Source: Yeosuana marina (GTDB taxonomy: Bacteria; Bacteroidota; Bacteroidia; Flavobacteriales; Flavobacteriaceae). From it: a stretch of DNA of 64,000 nucleotides. The first letter of the stretch is position 1. Each line of letters starts with the position of its first letter. Below, piece by piece: positions 39,584-49,136 of the stretch. The stretch spans positions 107,228-171,227 of the forward strand of contig NZ_JAAKGI010000025.1 in NCBI RefSeq assembly GCF_011762485.1. Direction: 5' to 3'. The notes below the pieces were generated by a model. That model did not search any database, was not told the origin of the DNA, and saw only the letters and a program-made list of their open reading frames with translations. A program made the position numbers and the translations under genes.

Positions 39584-42076
39584 ATGAAAAAACTATTTTT
39601 ATTATCTGTTCTTTCTATGTTTACTATTTTAAGAACACAAGCATCAACACTAACAAATGATAACGAAGCAACTGGTTCTATTACAGGTAAAGTAATAGAT
39701 GAAAGTTCAAACACACCTCTACCTTACGTCAATGTAATAATTAAAAACAAAGCTGACAAAATTATAACTGGAGGTATTACCGACGAAGACGGAACCTTTA
39801 AAATTGGAAATATTCCTGACGGACAATATGTATTGAGCATCCAATATATTGGTTTTAAAACCATCACAAAAAACCTTAGCATAGATAAAGGTAATCGCAA
39901 ATTAGATGTAGGCAATATATCTTTAGAAGAAGAAGCTGCTGGCCTTGATGAAGTTACCGTCGTAGCCGAAGTTTCAACCATTCAACAAAAAGTAGACAGA
40001 AAAGTAATTACCGTTGGTAAAGATTTAACAACTTCTGGTGCAACTGCTTCAGATATTATGAATAACATCCCATCCGTTAATGTCGATCAGCAAACAGGAA
40101 ACATTAGTTTGCGTGGCAACGAAAATGTTCGTGTGATGGTTGATGGAAAACTTTCAAACGTACCAGTAGCACAATTGTTAAAACAGATTCCTTCAACATC
40201 TATTAAAAGTATTGAATTAATTACAAATCCTTCAGCAAAATATAACCCAGAAGGGATGAGTGGTATCATTAATATTATACTAAATAAAAATACAAATGTT
40301 GGATTTAATGGTAATCTTAATTTTGGTTTAACTAAAGAAATAAATGCACGTTTTAATAGCTCTGTAGACTTAAATTACAGAAATGGAAAATTTAATTTGT
40401 ATGGAAATTATGGTAATAATATTGGTAATTCAGCTAATTATGGTCGTGTAGACCGTTTAGATGATAACTCAATACAATTATTTGATTTTGGTAATAATAA
40501 TAAGTCATATTTATACAAAGCAGGCTTAGATTTTTATATGAATGATAACAACACTATTTCTTTCTTTACAAACCAAAATAAATACGACGGAAAAGGATTC
40601 GGTTCAACAGGTGTACAATATGTCAATCAACCTTTACAACTACAAACTCTTGATAATGTAAATGGTAACTTATCATCTCAATACAATGGTGTTTTCAATC
40701 ATAAATTTGCTAAAGAAGGTGAGAAACTAGATATTGAGGTTGATTATAGTAAATTTAATGATGATGAAGTTGCTAATTTCAATTTCATTAATTTCACTTT
40801 CCCGCCAAATTACACTGATTTTGTTTACACAAAAAGAGAGCAAACAGTTGCAAATATCGATTACGTAAATCCATTATCTGAAAAGGCTAAATTAGAAATG
40901 GGACTGGAGGCTAGACTATTTGAAACAAATATTGATTATAGTTCTACAGGCTTATCGATTAACGAAAATCAAGATGATATTGCAAATAATGGTGATGAAT
41001 ATATACCAACCCCAAGTACAGATTTTACCTATAAAAGAGATATTTATTCAGCGTATGCAAACTATAGTAAATCTTTCGAAAAATGGACCGTACAACTTGG
41101 AGCGCGAGCAGAAACCGTTAAAGAAGATGCTAATGCTATTAAAACTTTAGAAAATTCGACTGAAGCCACACCGTTTAAAAATGACTATTTTCAAATATAT
41201 CCATCAGCATTTTTCACCTTTTCTCCAAGTGAAAAAAATTCATACCAAGCTAGTTTTAGTAGACGGGTAGATAGACCTGGTTTACAACAAGTCAATCCTA
41301 TTAGAGAGTGGAGTACACCATTAATATCATCTTATGGAAATACAGATTTACAACCGCAATTTACTAATTCATTTGAAATTAATTATACCAGAAATTTAGA
41401 GAAAGGAAGTATTACTAGTGGTATTTTTTACAGAATTGTTGAAGACGAAATTAACAGAGTTCTTTTTATTGATCGTTTAGATTTAAATAAAAGTATTTTA
41501 AGCTTTGATAATTTTGACAATACTACTGCTTTTGGACTAGAGTTAAGCTCTAATTACAGACCAACTACTTGGTGGAACTTTAATGCAAGTTTTGATTTAT
41601 ATTCCAGAAAACAAAAAGGAATCGCCGAAGTGCTTAATGCTCCAATAGAAACGGCTACTGCTAATGATATTTCAGTTTCAACGATTGAAGCAAACAATAT
41701 AGTTTGGAATTTTAGAGTGTTTAATAATTTTAAAGCAACCAAAAAACTAAACCTATCCTTATTTGCAATGTATAGAGGGGAAGAAGAAGGATTACAATTT
41801 ACAAGAAAACCAATGTTTATGGTTAATACTGGTTTAAGATATAGTTTCTTAGAAGACAATAGAGCAACCTTTAGTTTTAATTACAATGACATTTTTAACA
41901 CAATGAAATTTGAGTTTGAAGGAGACAGACCATTTCCTTCTGCTGGACAATTTAATTGGGAAAGTAATACCTGGAATATTAGTATATCCTACAGATTTGG
42001 AGGAGGAAAATATAAAGCATTACAGAGAAAAAATAGAGATAATAATGAAAAATCTGGCGGTGGCGGATTTTTATAA
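39584..42076 (+). CDS. Outer-membrane beta-barrel receptor, TonB-dependent type
   Basis: An 830-residue outer-membrane protein. The signal peptide ends near TQAS. A CarboxypepD_reg domain (about 30-115: GSITGKVIDESSNTPLPYVNVII...FKIGNIPDGQYVLSIQYIGF) precedes a plug domain (DIMNNIPSVNVDQQTGNISLRGNENVRVMVDG) and a C-terminal barrel. The carboxy end is a Gly-rich, basic tail ending in GGGGFL, rather than a strict C-terminal aromatic. No SusD partner is adjacent, so carbohydrate import is not indicated. It belongs to the outer-membrane beta-barrel family (OMP_b-brl_3-like); the ligand is unknown. An ECF-like site lies upstream. Confidence 0.9.
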   Translation: MKKLFLLSVLSMFTILRTQASTLTNDNEATGSITGKVIDESSNTPLPYVNVIIKNKADKIITGGITDEDGTFKIGNIPDGQYVLSIQYIGFKTITKNLSIDKGNRKLDVGNISLEEEAAGLDEVTVVAEVSTIQQKVDRKVITVGKDLTTSGATASDIMNNIPSVNVDQQTGNISLRGNENVRVMVDGKLSNVPVAQLLKQIPSTSIKSIELITNPSAKYNPEGMSGIINIILNKNTNVGFNGNLNFGLTKEINARFNSSVDLNYRNGKFNLYGNYGNNIGNSANYGRVDRLDDNSIQLFDFGNNNKSYLYKAGLDFYMNDNNTISFFTNQNKYDGKGFGSTGVQYVNQPLQLQTLDNVNGNLSSQYNGVFNHKFAKEGEKLDIEVDYSKFNDDEVANFNFINFTFPPNYTDFVYTKREQTVANIDYVNPLSEKAKLEMGLEARLFETNIDYSSTGLSINENQDDIANNGDEYIPTPSTDFTYKRDIYSAYANYSKSFEKWTVQLGARAETVKEDANAIKTLENSTEATPFKNDYFQIYPSAFFTFSPSEKNSYQASFSRRVDRPGLQQVNPIREWSTPLISSYGNTDLQPQFTNSFEINYTRNLEKGSITSGIFYRIVEDEINRVLFIDRLDLNKSILSFDNFDNTTAFGLELSSNYRPTTWWNFNASFDLYSRKQKGIAEVLNAPIETATANDISVSTIEANNIVWNFRVFNNFKATKKLNLSLFAMYRGEEEGLQFTRKPMFMVNTGLRYSFLEDNRATFSFNYNDIFNTMKFEFEGDRPFPSAGQFNWESNTWNISISYRFGGGKYKALQRKNRDNNEKSGGGGFL

Positions 42077-42138
42077 AAATATTTAATAACCTTCATAAAA
42101 TAGTTGATGGTTAGTGTAATGTTAGGTTATTAAATAGC

Positions 42139-42168
42139 AAACCCCAAAGTATTTTTTCTTTGGGGTTT
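42139..42168 (+). terminator. Terminator after the TonB-type receptor
   Basis: A perfect 11-base stem AAACCCCAAAG/CTTTGGGGTTT around an AT-rich loop, 63 bases past the receptor stop codon. Confidence 0.75.
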
Positions 42169-42367
42169 AATCAAATTAAACCATAAATGTTTAAAAAAAT
42201 GTTAAAATATTCATTCACAGACAATAATATACAGTAATAAACGTTGCTCTATGTAATACAATCTATTTTACAAACGTTGTTTTTAATTATATTTTGAATT
42301 AGTCAGCTTAAGATAATGTACGACCACATTGAAAAGATTTGTATTAGCTCCCAAAAAAAATAGCTTT
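42169..42367. other. Gene-free stretch between two terminators
   Basis: About 200 AT-rich bases inside the 479-base gap between the TonB-type receptor and fabH. No reading frame, tRNA or clear promoter box is seen. Because it ends in a strong terminator that no gene needs, a short untranslated transcript is possible. Confidence 0.4.
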
Positions 42368-42403
42368 AAAAAAAACTCGAAATACGGTATTTCGAGTTTT
42401 TTT
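42368..42403. terminator. Strong orphan terminator hairpin
   Basis: ACTCGAAATA-CGG-TATTTCGAGT, a perfect 10-base stem with a three-base loop, framed by A7 and T7. It can act on both strands. It is 200 bases past the receptor terminator and 150 bases from fabH, so it has no obvious gene to end. Confidence 0.7.
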
Positions 42404-42508
42404 CTAAGTATCTAAAAAAGAATAAATTATTAAAGTTAATAAGAGCCCCCATGCAAATAATTAATACTTTAATACATCTTAAATTTTAGTATTGAACTGA
42501 TTATTAGC

Positions 42509-42544
42509 TAAAAAATCCGAAATCCAAAAGATTTCGGGTTTTTA
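42509..42544 (-). terminator. Terminator after fabH
   Basis: CCGAAATC-CAAAA-GATTTCGG with A/T runs on both sides, 12 bases past the fabH stop codon on the minus strand. Confidence 0.75.
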
Positions 42545-42555
42545 AATTTTATGAA

Positions 42556-43560
42556 TTACCACTTTATAATAACGCTTCCCCATGTAAAACCACTACCAAA
42601 AGCTGCTAAAACTACATGCTGACCACTTTTTATTTTACCTTCTTCCCAAGCCTCTGTTAAGGCAATAATTACTGAAGCCGCCGTTGTATTACCGTACTTC
42701 ATGATATTATTAAAAATTTGATCATCTCGTAATTTAAATTTCTTTTGAATAAATTGAGCAATTCTCAAATTAGCTTGATGAGGAATCAACATATCAATAT
42801 CTTCTTTAGTCAAATTATTTTTCATTAAACCTTCCATAATAACTTCACTAAACCTAACCACAGCATGTTTAAAAACAAACGTACCATCCATGTAGGGGTA
42901 ATATGAAATATCCTCTTCGTTTGATTCAATAATTTCAGGAACCCAATGTTTAATACTAGGTGAAGCAACAATTAATTTATCGGCATATTTTCCTTCGCTA
43001 TGCAAATGAGTCGACAAAATTCCTTTAGTTGTATCTTCTTCTCTAGAGAGTACACAGGCTCCTGCTCCATCACCAAAAATAACCGTAACACCGCGTCCTC
43101 TAGTGGTTTTATCCAGTCCGTTGCTATGGTATTCCGCTCCAATTACAAGCACATTTTTATACATGCCTGTTTTAATAAATTGATCAGCCACAGATATAGC
43201 ATATATAAAACCCGAACATTGGTTTCTTACATCCAAAGCTCCTACATTTTGTAAACCCAATAAATCTTGAATTTGGACGCCACAACCAGGGAAATAATAA
43301 TCTGGACTTAACGTAGCAAAGACAATAAAATCAATATCATCCTTCGTTAATCCAGAACGCTCAATGGCTATTTTAGCTGCTTTTGCACCCATAACGGCAG
43401 ATGTATCATTACTGTCTTCAGGAATCCATCTCCGTTCTTTAATACCTGTTCGTTCCTGTATCCATTCATCATTGGTATCCATCATTTTGGATAAATCGTC
43501 ATTCGTAACGACATTTTCTGGAAGATACTTGCCTAAACCTATAATTTTTGAATTGTACAT
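42556..43560 (-). CDS. fabH: 3-oxoacyl-ACP synthase III family protein
   Basis: A 334-residue thiolase-fold condensing enzyme. The Cys nucleophile is in VRNQCSGFIYAI near residue 115, the His in LIPHQANLRI and the Asn in MKYGNTTAASV, so the triad is complete. KASIII enzymes start fatty-acid synthesis by condensing acetyl-CoA with malonyl-ACP. Bacteroidota often have several copies; no other fab genes are adjacent, so this one may serve a special acyl substrate. The ATG at 43560 (MYNSKIIGLGKYLPE) is preferred over one eight codons upstream. It is divergent from htpG. Confidence 0.9.
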   Translation of the reverse strand: MYNSKIIGLGKYLPENVVTNDDLSKMMDTNDEWIQERTGIKERRWIPEDSNDTSAVMGAKAAKIAIERSGLTKDDIDFIVFATLSPDYYFPGCGVQIQDLLGLQNVGALDVRNQCSGFIYAISVADQFIKTGMYKNVLVIGAEYHSNGLDKTTRGRGVTVIFGDGAGACVLSREEDTTKGILSTHLHSEGKYADKLIVASPSIKHWVPEIIESNEEDISYYPYMDGTFVFKHAVVRFSEVIMEGLMKNNLTKEDIDMLIPHQANLRIAQFIQKKFKLRDDQIFNNIMKYGNTTAASVIIALTEAWEEGKIKSGQHVVLAAFGSGFTWGSVIIKW

Positions 43561-43687
43561 AACCCGTTTAATTTGTTTAAGCAAAATACAACAACTGTTT
43601 TTAAATTCCTATTTAAAAAACTCAAATTCCCATAACCAAATGCAAGAAACACGTTTAAAGATTTATGACTTTCGAATATAGATATTG

Positions 43688-43741
43688 TGTCAGTTTGTCA
43701 TCTTTTTATACTTGGTACTTTTTTTGACTACTAAAGTGTCA
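43688..43741 (+). promoter_or_regulatory. htpG promoter region with TGTCA repeats
   Basis: TGTCA occurs at 43688-43692, 43696-43700 and 43737-43741. TTG at 43695 and TACTTTTTTTG from 43716 give a plausible sigma-ABfr promoter with an 18-base spacer. The repeats around the promoter could be a stress-regulator site. This is inferred from pattern only. Confidence 0.4.
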
Positions 43742-43772
43742 TAGTAATAAACAATATAAAAACACATATAAC

Positions 43773-45683
43773 ATGACAAAAGGAAATATTAATGTATCGG
43801 TTGAAAACATTTTTCCACTTATCAAAAAATTCCTGTATAGTGATCACGAAATTTTCTTACGTGAACTTATAAGTAATGCTACAGATGCTACTTTAAAACT
43901 AAAACATCTTTCAACTTTAGGAGATGCCAAAGTAGAATATGGTAATCCGCAAATTGAAGTTAAAGTAGATAAGAAAGGAAAAAAATTACATATTATTGAC
44001 CAAGGTTTAGGTATGACAGCTGAAGAAGTTGAAAAATACATTAACCAAATAGCCTTTTCTGGTGCTGAAGAATTTTTAGATAAATATAAAGATTCAGCGA
44101 AAGACTCAGGTATTATTGGTCATTTTGGTCTTGGTTTTTATTCGGCTTTTATGGTCGCTAAAAAAGTAGAGATTATCACAAAGTCTTATACAGATGCTCC
44201 TGCTGCGCATTGGACTTGTGATGGAAGTCCGGAATTTAGCTTAACAGAAGCCAAAAAGAAAGACAGAGGTACAGAAATTATTCTTCACATAGCCGATGAT
44301 TCTGAAGAGTTTTTAGAAGAATCAAAAATTCGTGGGCTTCTTACAAAATATAATAAGTTTATGCCTATTCCAATTAAATTTGGCACTAAGGAAATAAACG
44401 ATCCAGACTTTACTCCTAAAACTACAAAAGATAAAGACGGTAAAGAAACCACTGAACCTCATAAAAAAATTACGGTTGACAATATTATTAACAACCCAAA
44501 TCCTGCTTGGACAAAACAACCAACAGATTTAAAAGATGAAGATTATAATAGCTTTTACAGAGAATTGTATCCGATGCAATTCGAAGAGCCGTTATTCCAC
44601 ATACATTTAAATGTAGATTATCCTTTTAATTTAACTGGTATTTTATACTTCCCAAAAATGTCTAACGACATGCAAATTCAGAAGGACAAAATACAATTGT
44701 ATCAAAATCAGGTATTTGTTACTGATAATGTTGAAGGTATTGTTCCTGAATTTTTAACCATGCTTCGTGGAGTTATTGACTCTCCAGACATTCCATTAAA
44801 CGTATCGCGTTCGTATTTACAAGCTGATGGCGCTGTTAAAAAAATATCGTCTTACATTACCAGAAAAGTAGCAGACAAATTGAAATCGTTATTCAATAAT
44901 AACAGAGAAGATTTTGAAGCGAAATGGAATGACATTAAAATCGTGATTGAATACGGTATGCTTTCCGAAGAAAAATTCTTTGAAAAATCAGATGCGTTTG
45001 CTTTATATCCAACAGTTGATGGTGCATATTACACTTATGAAGAATTATTTAATAAAATTAAAGCAAATCAAACGGATAAAGATGATAAGCTAGTTATTTT
45101 ATACGCTTCAGATAAAGAAGCGCAACACAGTTATATTGAAGCTGCAAAAGCTAAAAATTACGAAGTGTTGTTATTAGATTCTCCAATTGTATCTCACTTA
45201 ATTCAGAAATTAGAAAGCACGAAAGAAAACATCTCTTTTGCTCGTGTTGATGGTGATCATATTGATAACTTAATTAAGAAAGACGAAACAACCATTTCTA
45301 AATTAGATGAAGACCAAAAGAAATCTTTAGAAGATTTACTAAAAGAAGTGATTCCTTCAGAAAAATTTATGGTTCAATTAGAAGCTATGGACAGTAATGC
45401 ATCGCCTTTTATTATTACACAACCAGAATTTATGCGTCGTATGAAAGAAATGCAAGCAACTGGCGGTGGCGGTATGTTTGGTATGGGTAACATGCCAGAA
45501 ATGTATAACTTAGTGGTGAATACAAACTCTGATTTGGTTGGAGAAATTTTAAACACTAAAACCAAAAAGAAACAAGAACGCTTAATAACACAAAGTTTAG
45601 ATTTAGCGCGTTTATCGCAAGGATTGTTAAAAGGTGAAGAATTAACAAACTTTATTAAACGTAGCTACGAGATGATAAAATAA
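43773..45683 (+). CDS. htpG: Molecular chaperone HtpG (Hsp90)
   Basis: A 636-residue Hsp90 chaperone. The N-terminal GHKL ATPase domain shows LRELISNATDATLKLK, IIDQGLGMTAEEV and GHFGLGFYSAFMVA. The middle domain has PLNVSRSYLQADG with the catalytic-loop Arg, and the C-terminal dimerisation domain ends in LTNFIKRSYEMIK. A charged insert near residues 209-235 (TPKTTKDKDGKETTEPHKK) lies between N and middle domains. Followed by a terminator. Confidence 0.97.
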   Translation: MTKGNINVSVENIFPLIKKFLYSDHEIFLRELISNATDATLKLKHLSTLGDAKVEYGNPQIEVKVDKKGKKLHIIDQGLGMTAEEVEKYINQIAFSGAEEFLDKYKDSAKDSGIIGHFGLGFYSAFMVAKKVEIITKSYTDAPAAHWTCDGSPEFSLTEAKKKDRGTEIILHIADDSEEFLEESKIRGLLTKYNKFMPIPIKFGTKEINDPDFTPKTTKDKDGKETTEPHKKITVDNIINNPNPAWTKQPTDLKDEDYNSFYRELYPMQFEEPLFHIHLNVDYPFNLTGILYFPKMSNDMQIQKDKIQLYQNQVFVTDNVEGIVPEFLTMLRGVIDSPDIPLNVSRSYLQADGAVKKISSYITRKVADKLKSLFNNNREDFEAKWNDIKIVIEYGMLSEEKFFEKSDAFALYPTVDGAYYTYEELFNKIKANQTDKDDKLVILYASDKEAQHSYIEAAKAKNYEVLLLDSPIVSHLIQKLESTKENISFARVDGDHIDNLIKKDETTISKLDEDQKKSLEDLLKEVIPSEKFMVQLEAMDSNASPFIITQPEFMRRMKEMQATGGGGMFGMGNMPEMYNLVVNTNSDLVGEILNTKTKKKQERLITQSLDLARLSQGLLKGEELTNFIKRSYEMIK

Positions 45684-45730
45684 TTGTTATTAAAAAATAG
45701 CATCTTGTTTGAATCGATAAAATTCAATTT

Positions 45731-45775
45731 AAAACCACTTTTTGCTAAATTCATATTAGTCTTAAAGTGGTTTTT
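45731..45775 (+). terminator. Terminator after htpG
   Basis: AAAACCACTTT pairs with AAAGTGGTTTT (11 bases) across a 22-base loop, and T-rich sequence follows. It starts 48 bases past htpG. Confidence 0.6.
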
Positions 45776-45788
45776 GCTTTTTTAATTT

Positions 45789-46457
45789 ATGAATGAACAA
45801 AAACAAATTCAAGTTTCAAATAATCAGGCATTAGTATCAATAATAATTTGTACATACAATAGAGCCAGTTATTTAAACACATGCATATCAAGTATCATAG
45901 ACCAAACCAATCAACAATGGGAATTAATAATTGTTGATGATGGCAGTGATGATAATACGTATAACATTGTAAATCCTTATCTTCAAAAATATTCAAATAT
46001 AAGATATGTAAAACATAAAAATATAAAACTCGCTTTATCTAGAAACGTCGGTCTCCTTTTAGCCACTGGAACCTACATAACCTTTTTAGACAGTGATGAT
46101 ACTTTTAAAGAAAACCACATCCAAAGTCGTTTAGATTTCATGGTAGAAAATGATCAAGTTGATTTAATTTATGGAGGAGTTGATTTACATGAAGATATTT
46201 TTGTGCCCGATTTTTATAAACCCAATTTTTTAATTAACGTAAAAGAATGTGTATTAGGGTCTACATTCTTCGGAAAAAGAAGTGTTTTTTTTGAACTTGG
46301 TGGTTTTGACAACCTAAACTATGGTGAGGACACCGAGTTTTTAGAAAGAGCTTCAAAATTATTTACAACCCAAGAAATAACCCACCCAGAAACCTATGTT
46401 TATACACGAGCCATTGATAGTATTACTTTAAAAAAAGAGTTTGAAAATAACAATTAA
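45789..46457 (+). CDS. Small glycosyltransferase family 2 protein
   Basis: A 222-residue GT-A domain: VSIIICTYNRASYLNTCISS, then WELIIVDDGSDDNT, and the acidic pair in TFLDSDDTFKENH, followed by GGFDNLNYGEDTEFLERAS. The protein is close to the minimum for a GT2 catalytic domain with no membrane helix. The acceptor is unknown. It stands alone with a terminator on each side. Confidence 0.88.
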   Translation: MNEQKQIQVSNNQALVSIIICTYNRASYLNTCISSIIDQTNQQWELIIVDDGSDDNTYNIVNPYLQKYSNIRYVKHKNIKLALSRNVGLLLATGTYITFLDSDDTFKENHIQSRLDFMVENDQVDLIYGGVDLHEDIFVPDFYKPNFLINVKECVLGSTFFGKRSVFFELGGFDNLNYGEDTEFLERASKLFTTQEITHPETYVYTRAIDSITLKKEFENNN

Positions 46458-46526
46458 ACTTATCAATTAAGCGACAATGTAATAAAATAAGTTGACGCAT
46501 TAATGTTTTAAACAATCTATAAAAAT

Positions 46527-46561
46527 CAAAAACCACTTTGTGTAAACAGAGTGGTTTTTTT
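46527..46561 (+). terminator. Terminator after the GT2 gene
   Basis: AAAACCACT/AGTGGTTTT stem with a 12-base loop and a run of seven T, 70 bases past the stop codon. Confidence 0.7.
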
Positions 46562-46706
46562 AATTAAAACTTATTTCTAAAGAATAAAAACATAATTTTT
46601 TATAAAAAATCTATCAAAAAAATTGCACTAATAAATAGTTGTAATTAAAACTTTTTAGAATCAAAAAATATCTCTCAAAAAAAAATTAACGAAACAAATT
46701 ATAGCG

Positions 46707-46714
46707 TACATTCG
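46707..46714 (+). promoter_or_regulatory. Possible -7 element of the YkgJ-like gene
   Basis: TACATTCG, a variant of TAnnTTTG, 13 bases before the ATG at 46728. Confidence 0.4.
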
Positions 46715-46727
46715 CAAAAAAAATCCT

Positions 46728-47339
46728 ATGTCTGTTGAGGCTAAAGTGCGGTTGGTTGAGGGGTTATTTGAACAGCTTGATTCAGAGATTTCAGAGTTTC
46801 AAAATAAAACTCAAATACATTGTTTAGCTGGTTGCGGAAAGTGCTGTACTAACCCTACCATTGAAGCGTCTCCCATAGAATTTTTACCTTGGGCTTTTCA
46901 TTTATTTTTAAATGGAAAAGCAGAAGACACTCTTAAAATACTAAACACTAAAGAGCATCAAGATCTTTGTCATATTTATAATCCTCTTAACCTTGTTGAC
47001 AGTACTCTAGGGAATTGCAGTAATTACAAATATCGAGGACTCATCTGCCGCCTTTTTGGTTATGCTACCTCTAGAGACAAGTATGGACAACAACGATTGG
47101 TAACCTGTAAAATTATCAAAGAAAACCAGCAAAACTTGTATCAAGATACCATTGAAGCTATTAGTAAAGGTTTATATGTACCTATCTTTACAGACTATTA
47201 TATGCAACTTTCTCAAATAGATTTTCATATGGGCAATATCATTGTTCCTATAAATAAAGCTTTAAAACTTGCCATTGAAGAAGTACTACAATACTATGCT
47301 TACAGACCTTTCCCTGGAGGTTTAGATAAGATTGCTTAA
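46728..47339 (+). CDS. YkgJ family cysteine-cluster protein
   Basis: A 203-residue cytosolic protein of the YkgJ/FliB-like cysteine-cluster family. Cysteines occur in HCLAGCGKCCTNPTIEA, LCHIYNPL, GNCSNYKYRGLICRLFGY and VTCKIIK, a spacing that suggests a metal or iron-sulfur site. The family is common and its role is not settled. It is separated from yiaK by 132 bases on the same strand. Confidence 0.85.
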   Translation: MSVEAKVRLVEGLFEQLDSEISEFQNKTQIHCLAGCGKCCTNPTIEASPIEFLPWAFHLFLNGKAEDTLKILNTKEHQDLCHIYNPLNLVDSTLGNCSNYKYRGLICRLFGYATSRDKYGQQRLVTCKIIKENQQNLYQDTIEAISKGLYVPIFTDYYMQLSQIDFHMGNIIVPINKALKLAIEEVLQYYAYRPFPGGLDKIA

Positions 47340-47471
47340 TTATACGCTTCGCTTTTATCTCTAAAAGGTTTAAATTTATCTAAAAAATTAACGGACTTCG
47401 TTTAACATCGAACCAGATAGATTCTTTAAAAATCTAATCTGTATTAACGTGGCAATTATCTAAAAGTAAAC

Positions 47472-48485
47472 ATGCAATTAAAAATTAAGGCTAATGAGAT
47501 GCAAGACGTGCTTTTTAAGCTGTTCCTAAAATATGGTTTTACAGTAGAAAAAGCTAAATCTCTAGCCAATACACATACAGAAAACACATTGAATGGTGTC
47601 AATTCACATGGAATCAATCGCGTACCACTATTCATTGAGTATATCAAAAAAGGGATTATTAAAGTGGATTCAGAAGCTCAAAAAATAGCAGCTTTTGGAA
47701 GTATAGAACGATGGGACGGAAACTTAGGCTCAGGAGTTCTTAATGCCATTACATGTACAGATCGCGCTATTTATTTAGCGAAAAAACATGGAATAGGGTT
47801 AGTAGCACTTCGAAATACTAATCATTGGATGCGAGGGGGAGCTTATGGATGGCAGGCGGCTAATGCTGGGTGTATATCAATATTATTTACCAATACCAAA
47901 CCAAATATGCCAGCATGGGGAGGACAAGATAGTCGCATAGGAAATAATCCTTTAGTTATTTCTATACCCCGAAAAGAAGGACACGTGGTTTTAGATATGT
48001 CGCTTTCACAATTTTCATTTGGCAAAATTAATGAGTATCAATTAAAAGGCGAAAAACTACCTCATCCGGGTGGTTGGGATGCTGATAACGAACTATCCAA
48101 TGATCCTGACAAAATCTTATCAAATGGAGAGCGCGGTCTTCCAATTGGATACTGGAAAGGATCATCCTTATCCATGGTTTTAGATATGCTAGCTACTTTG
48201 CTATCAGCTGGAAACTCTACATATAATATTGGTTTAAGCGAATATGAAACCGCTATTTCACAGATATATCTGTGTATTTACCCAGATTTGTTTCACGACA
48301 AAAATATTCAACAAAAACTTCTCAATGAAATCATTGATTACACTCATGATGTAACACCCATGAAAGAAGGACACAAAACATACTATCCTGGAGAACAGGC
48401 ACTACAAAATAAAACTAAAAACTTAAAATCTGGAATGCAGGTAAACCATGATGTATGGCAAAAGGTTTTAAATTTATTAGATTAA
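47472..48485 (+). CDS. yiaK: 3-dehydro-L-gulonate 2-dehydrogenase
   Basis: A 337-residue NAD(P)H oxidoreductase of the malate/L-lactate dehydrogenase (Ldh_2) family. LANTHTENTLNGVNSHGINR contains the catalytic His, GIGLVALRNTNHWMRGGAYG is the conserved central part, and VLDMSLSQFSFGKINEY with LPIGYWKGSSLSMVLDML matches YiaK rather than malate dehydrogenases. The reaction interconverts 2,3-diketo-L-gulonate and 3-dehydro-L-gulonate. No other gulonate genes are nearby. The MOSC gene follows after 12 bases, likely on the same transcript. Confidence 0.9.
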   Translation: MQLKIKANEMQDVLFKLFLKYGFTVEKAKSLANTHTENTLNGVNSHGINRVPLFIEYIKKGIIKVDSEAQKIAAFGSIERWDGNLGSGVLNAITCTDRAIYLAKKHGIGLVALRNTNHWMRGGAYGWQAANAGCISILFTNTKPNMPAWGGQDSRIGNNPLVISIPRKEGHVVLDMSLSQFSFGKINEYQLKGEKLPHPGGWDADNELSNDPDKILSNGERGLPIGYWKGSSLSMVLDMLATLLSAGNSTYNIGLSEYETAISQIYLCIYPDLFHDKNIQQKLLNEIIDYTHDVTPMKEGHKTYYPGEQALQNKTKNLKSGMQVNHDVWQKVLNLLD

Positions 48486-48497
48486 AAATAAGCAATC

Positions 48498-49133
48498 TTG
48501 AAAATTACATCTACTAACACAGCAAAGCCAACTACCATTATTTGGAATGGAAAGGAAGTCACAACTGGCATTTATAAAACACCAACAAACCAACCAATAT
48601 TTCTTGGAAAAGAAGACGTTAAAGGAGATGAAGTATCCGATAGAAATGTTCATGGTGGTGAGTTTAAAGCCTGTTATTTATTTTCGGAAGACTATTATCC
48701 CTATTGGAAAAACCTATATCCTCATTTAGATTGGAATTACGGTATGTTCGGAGAAAACCTAACAGTATCAGGTTTAGATGAAATGACACTAACCATTGGT
48801 AGTATTTACAAAGTGGGAAACGCTTTAGTTCAAATTACCCAACCACGAGAACCTTGTTTTAAATTTGCTTATAAATTTGGCAGTCAAGAGGTGCTTAAAC
48901 AGTTTATAGATCATGGACGCCCGGGTACTTATGTGCGTGTTTTAAGAGAAGGAGTTGTGAAAACTGGTGACACGTTTGAATTAGTTGAACAAGCCCCAAA
49001 GAGTGTTACCATTTATGAATTTTTCAAGTTGTTATTTGCAAAAGAAAAGGACAAAAAACTTATAGAACGTGTCTTACAAAATGAAGCATTACCTCTAAAA
49101 AAGAGGCTCAAACTACAAGCCTATCTTGACTAA
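48498..49133 (+). CDS. MOSC domain protein (YiiM-like)
   Basis: A 211-residue MOSC protein. It contains VHGGEFKACYLFSEDYYPYW, GMFGENLTVSGLDE and the conserved Cys in ITQPREPCFKFAYKFG, then RPGTYVRVLREG. The YiiM group reduces N-hydroxylated compounds with a molybdenum cofactor, so that is a possible role; no molybdenum genes are adjacent. The start is a TTG at 48498, 12 bases after yiaK. A degenerate inverted-repeat element follows the stop. Confidence 0.87.
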   Translation: MKITSTNTAKPTTIIWNGKEVTTGIYKTPTNQPIFLGKEDVKGDEVSDRNVHGGEFKACYLFSEDYYPYWKNLYPHLDWNYGMFGENLTVSGLDEMTLTIGSIYKVGNALVQITQPREPCFKFAYKFGSQEVLKQFIDHGRPGTYVRVLREGVVKTGDTFELVEQAPKSVTIYEFFKLLFAKEKDKKLIERVLQNEALPLKKRLKLQAYLD

Positions 49134-49136
49134 TAT

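Noticed and set aside
41554..41859. A 101-codon frame opposite the TonB-type receptor
   Set aside because: Antisense to conserved barrel sequence; no independent support.
45731..46561. Two similar ACCACTTT hairpins as copies of a mobile repeat
   Set aside because: Only the stem core is shared; both fit ordinary terminators right after genes.
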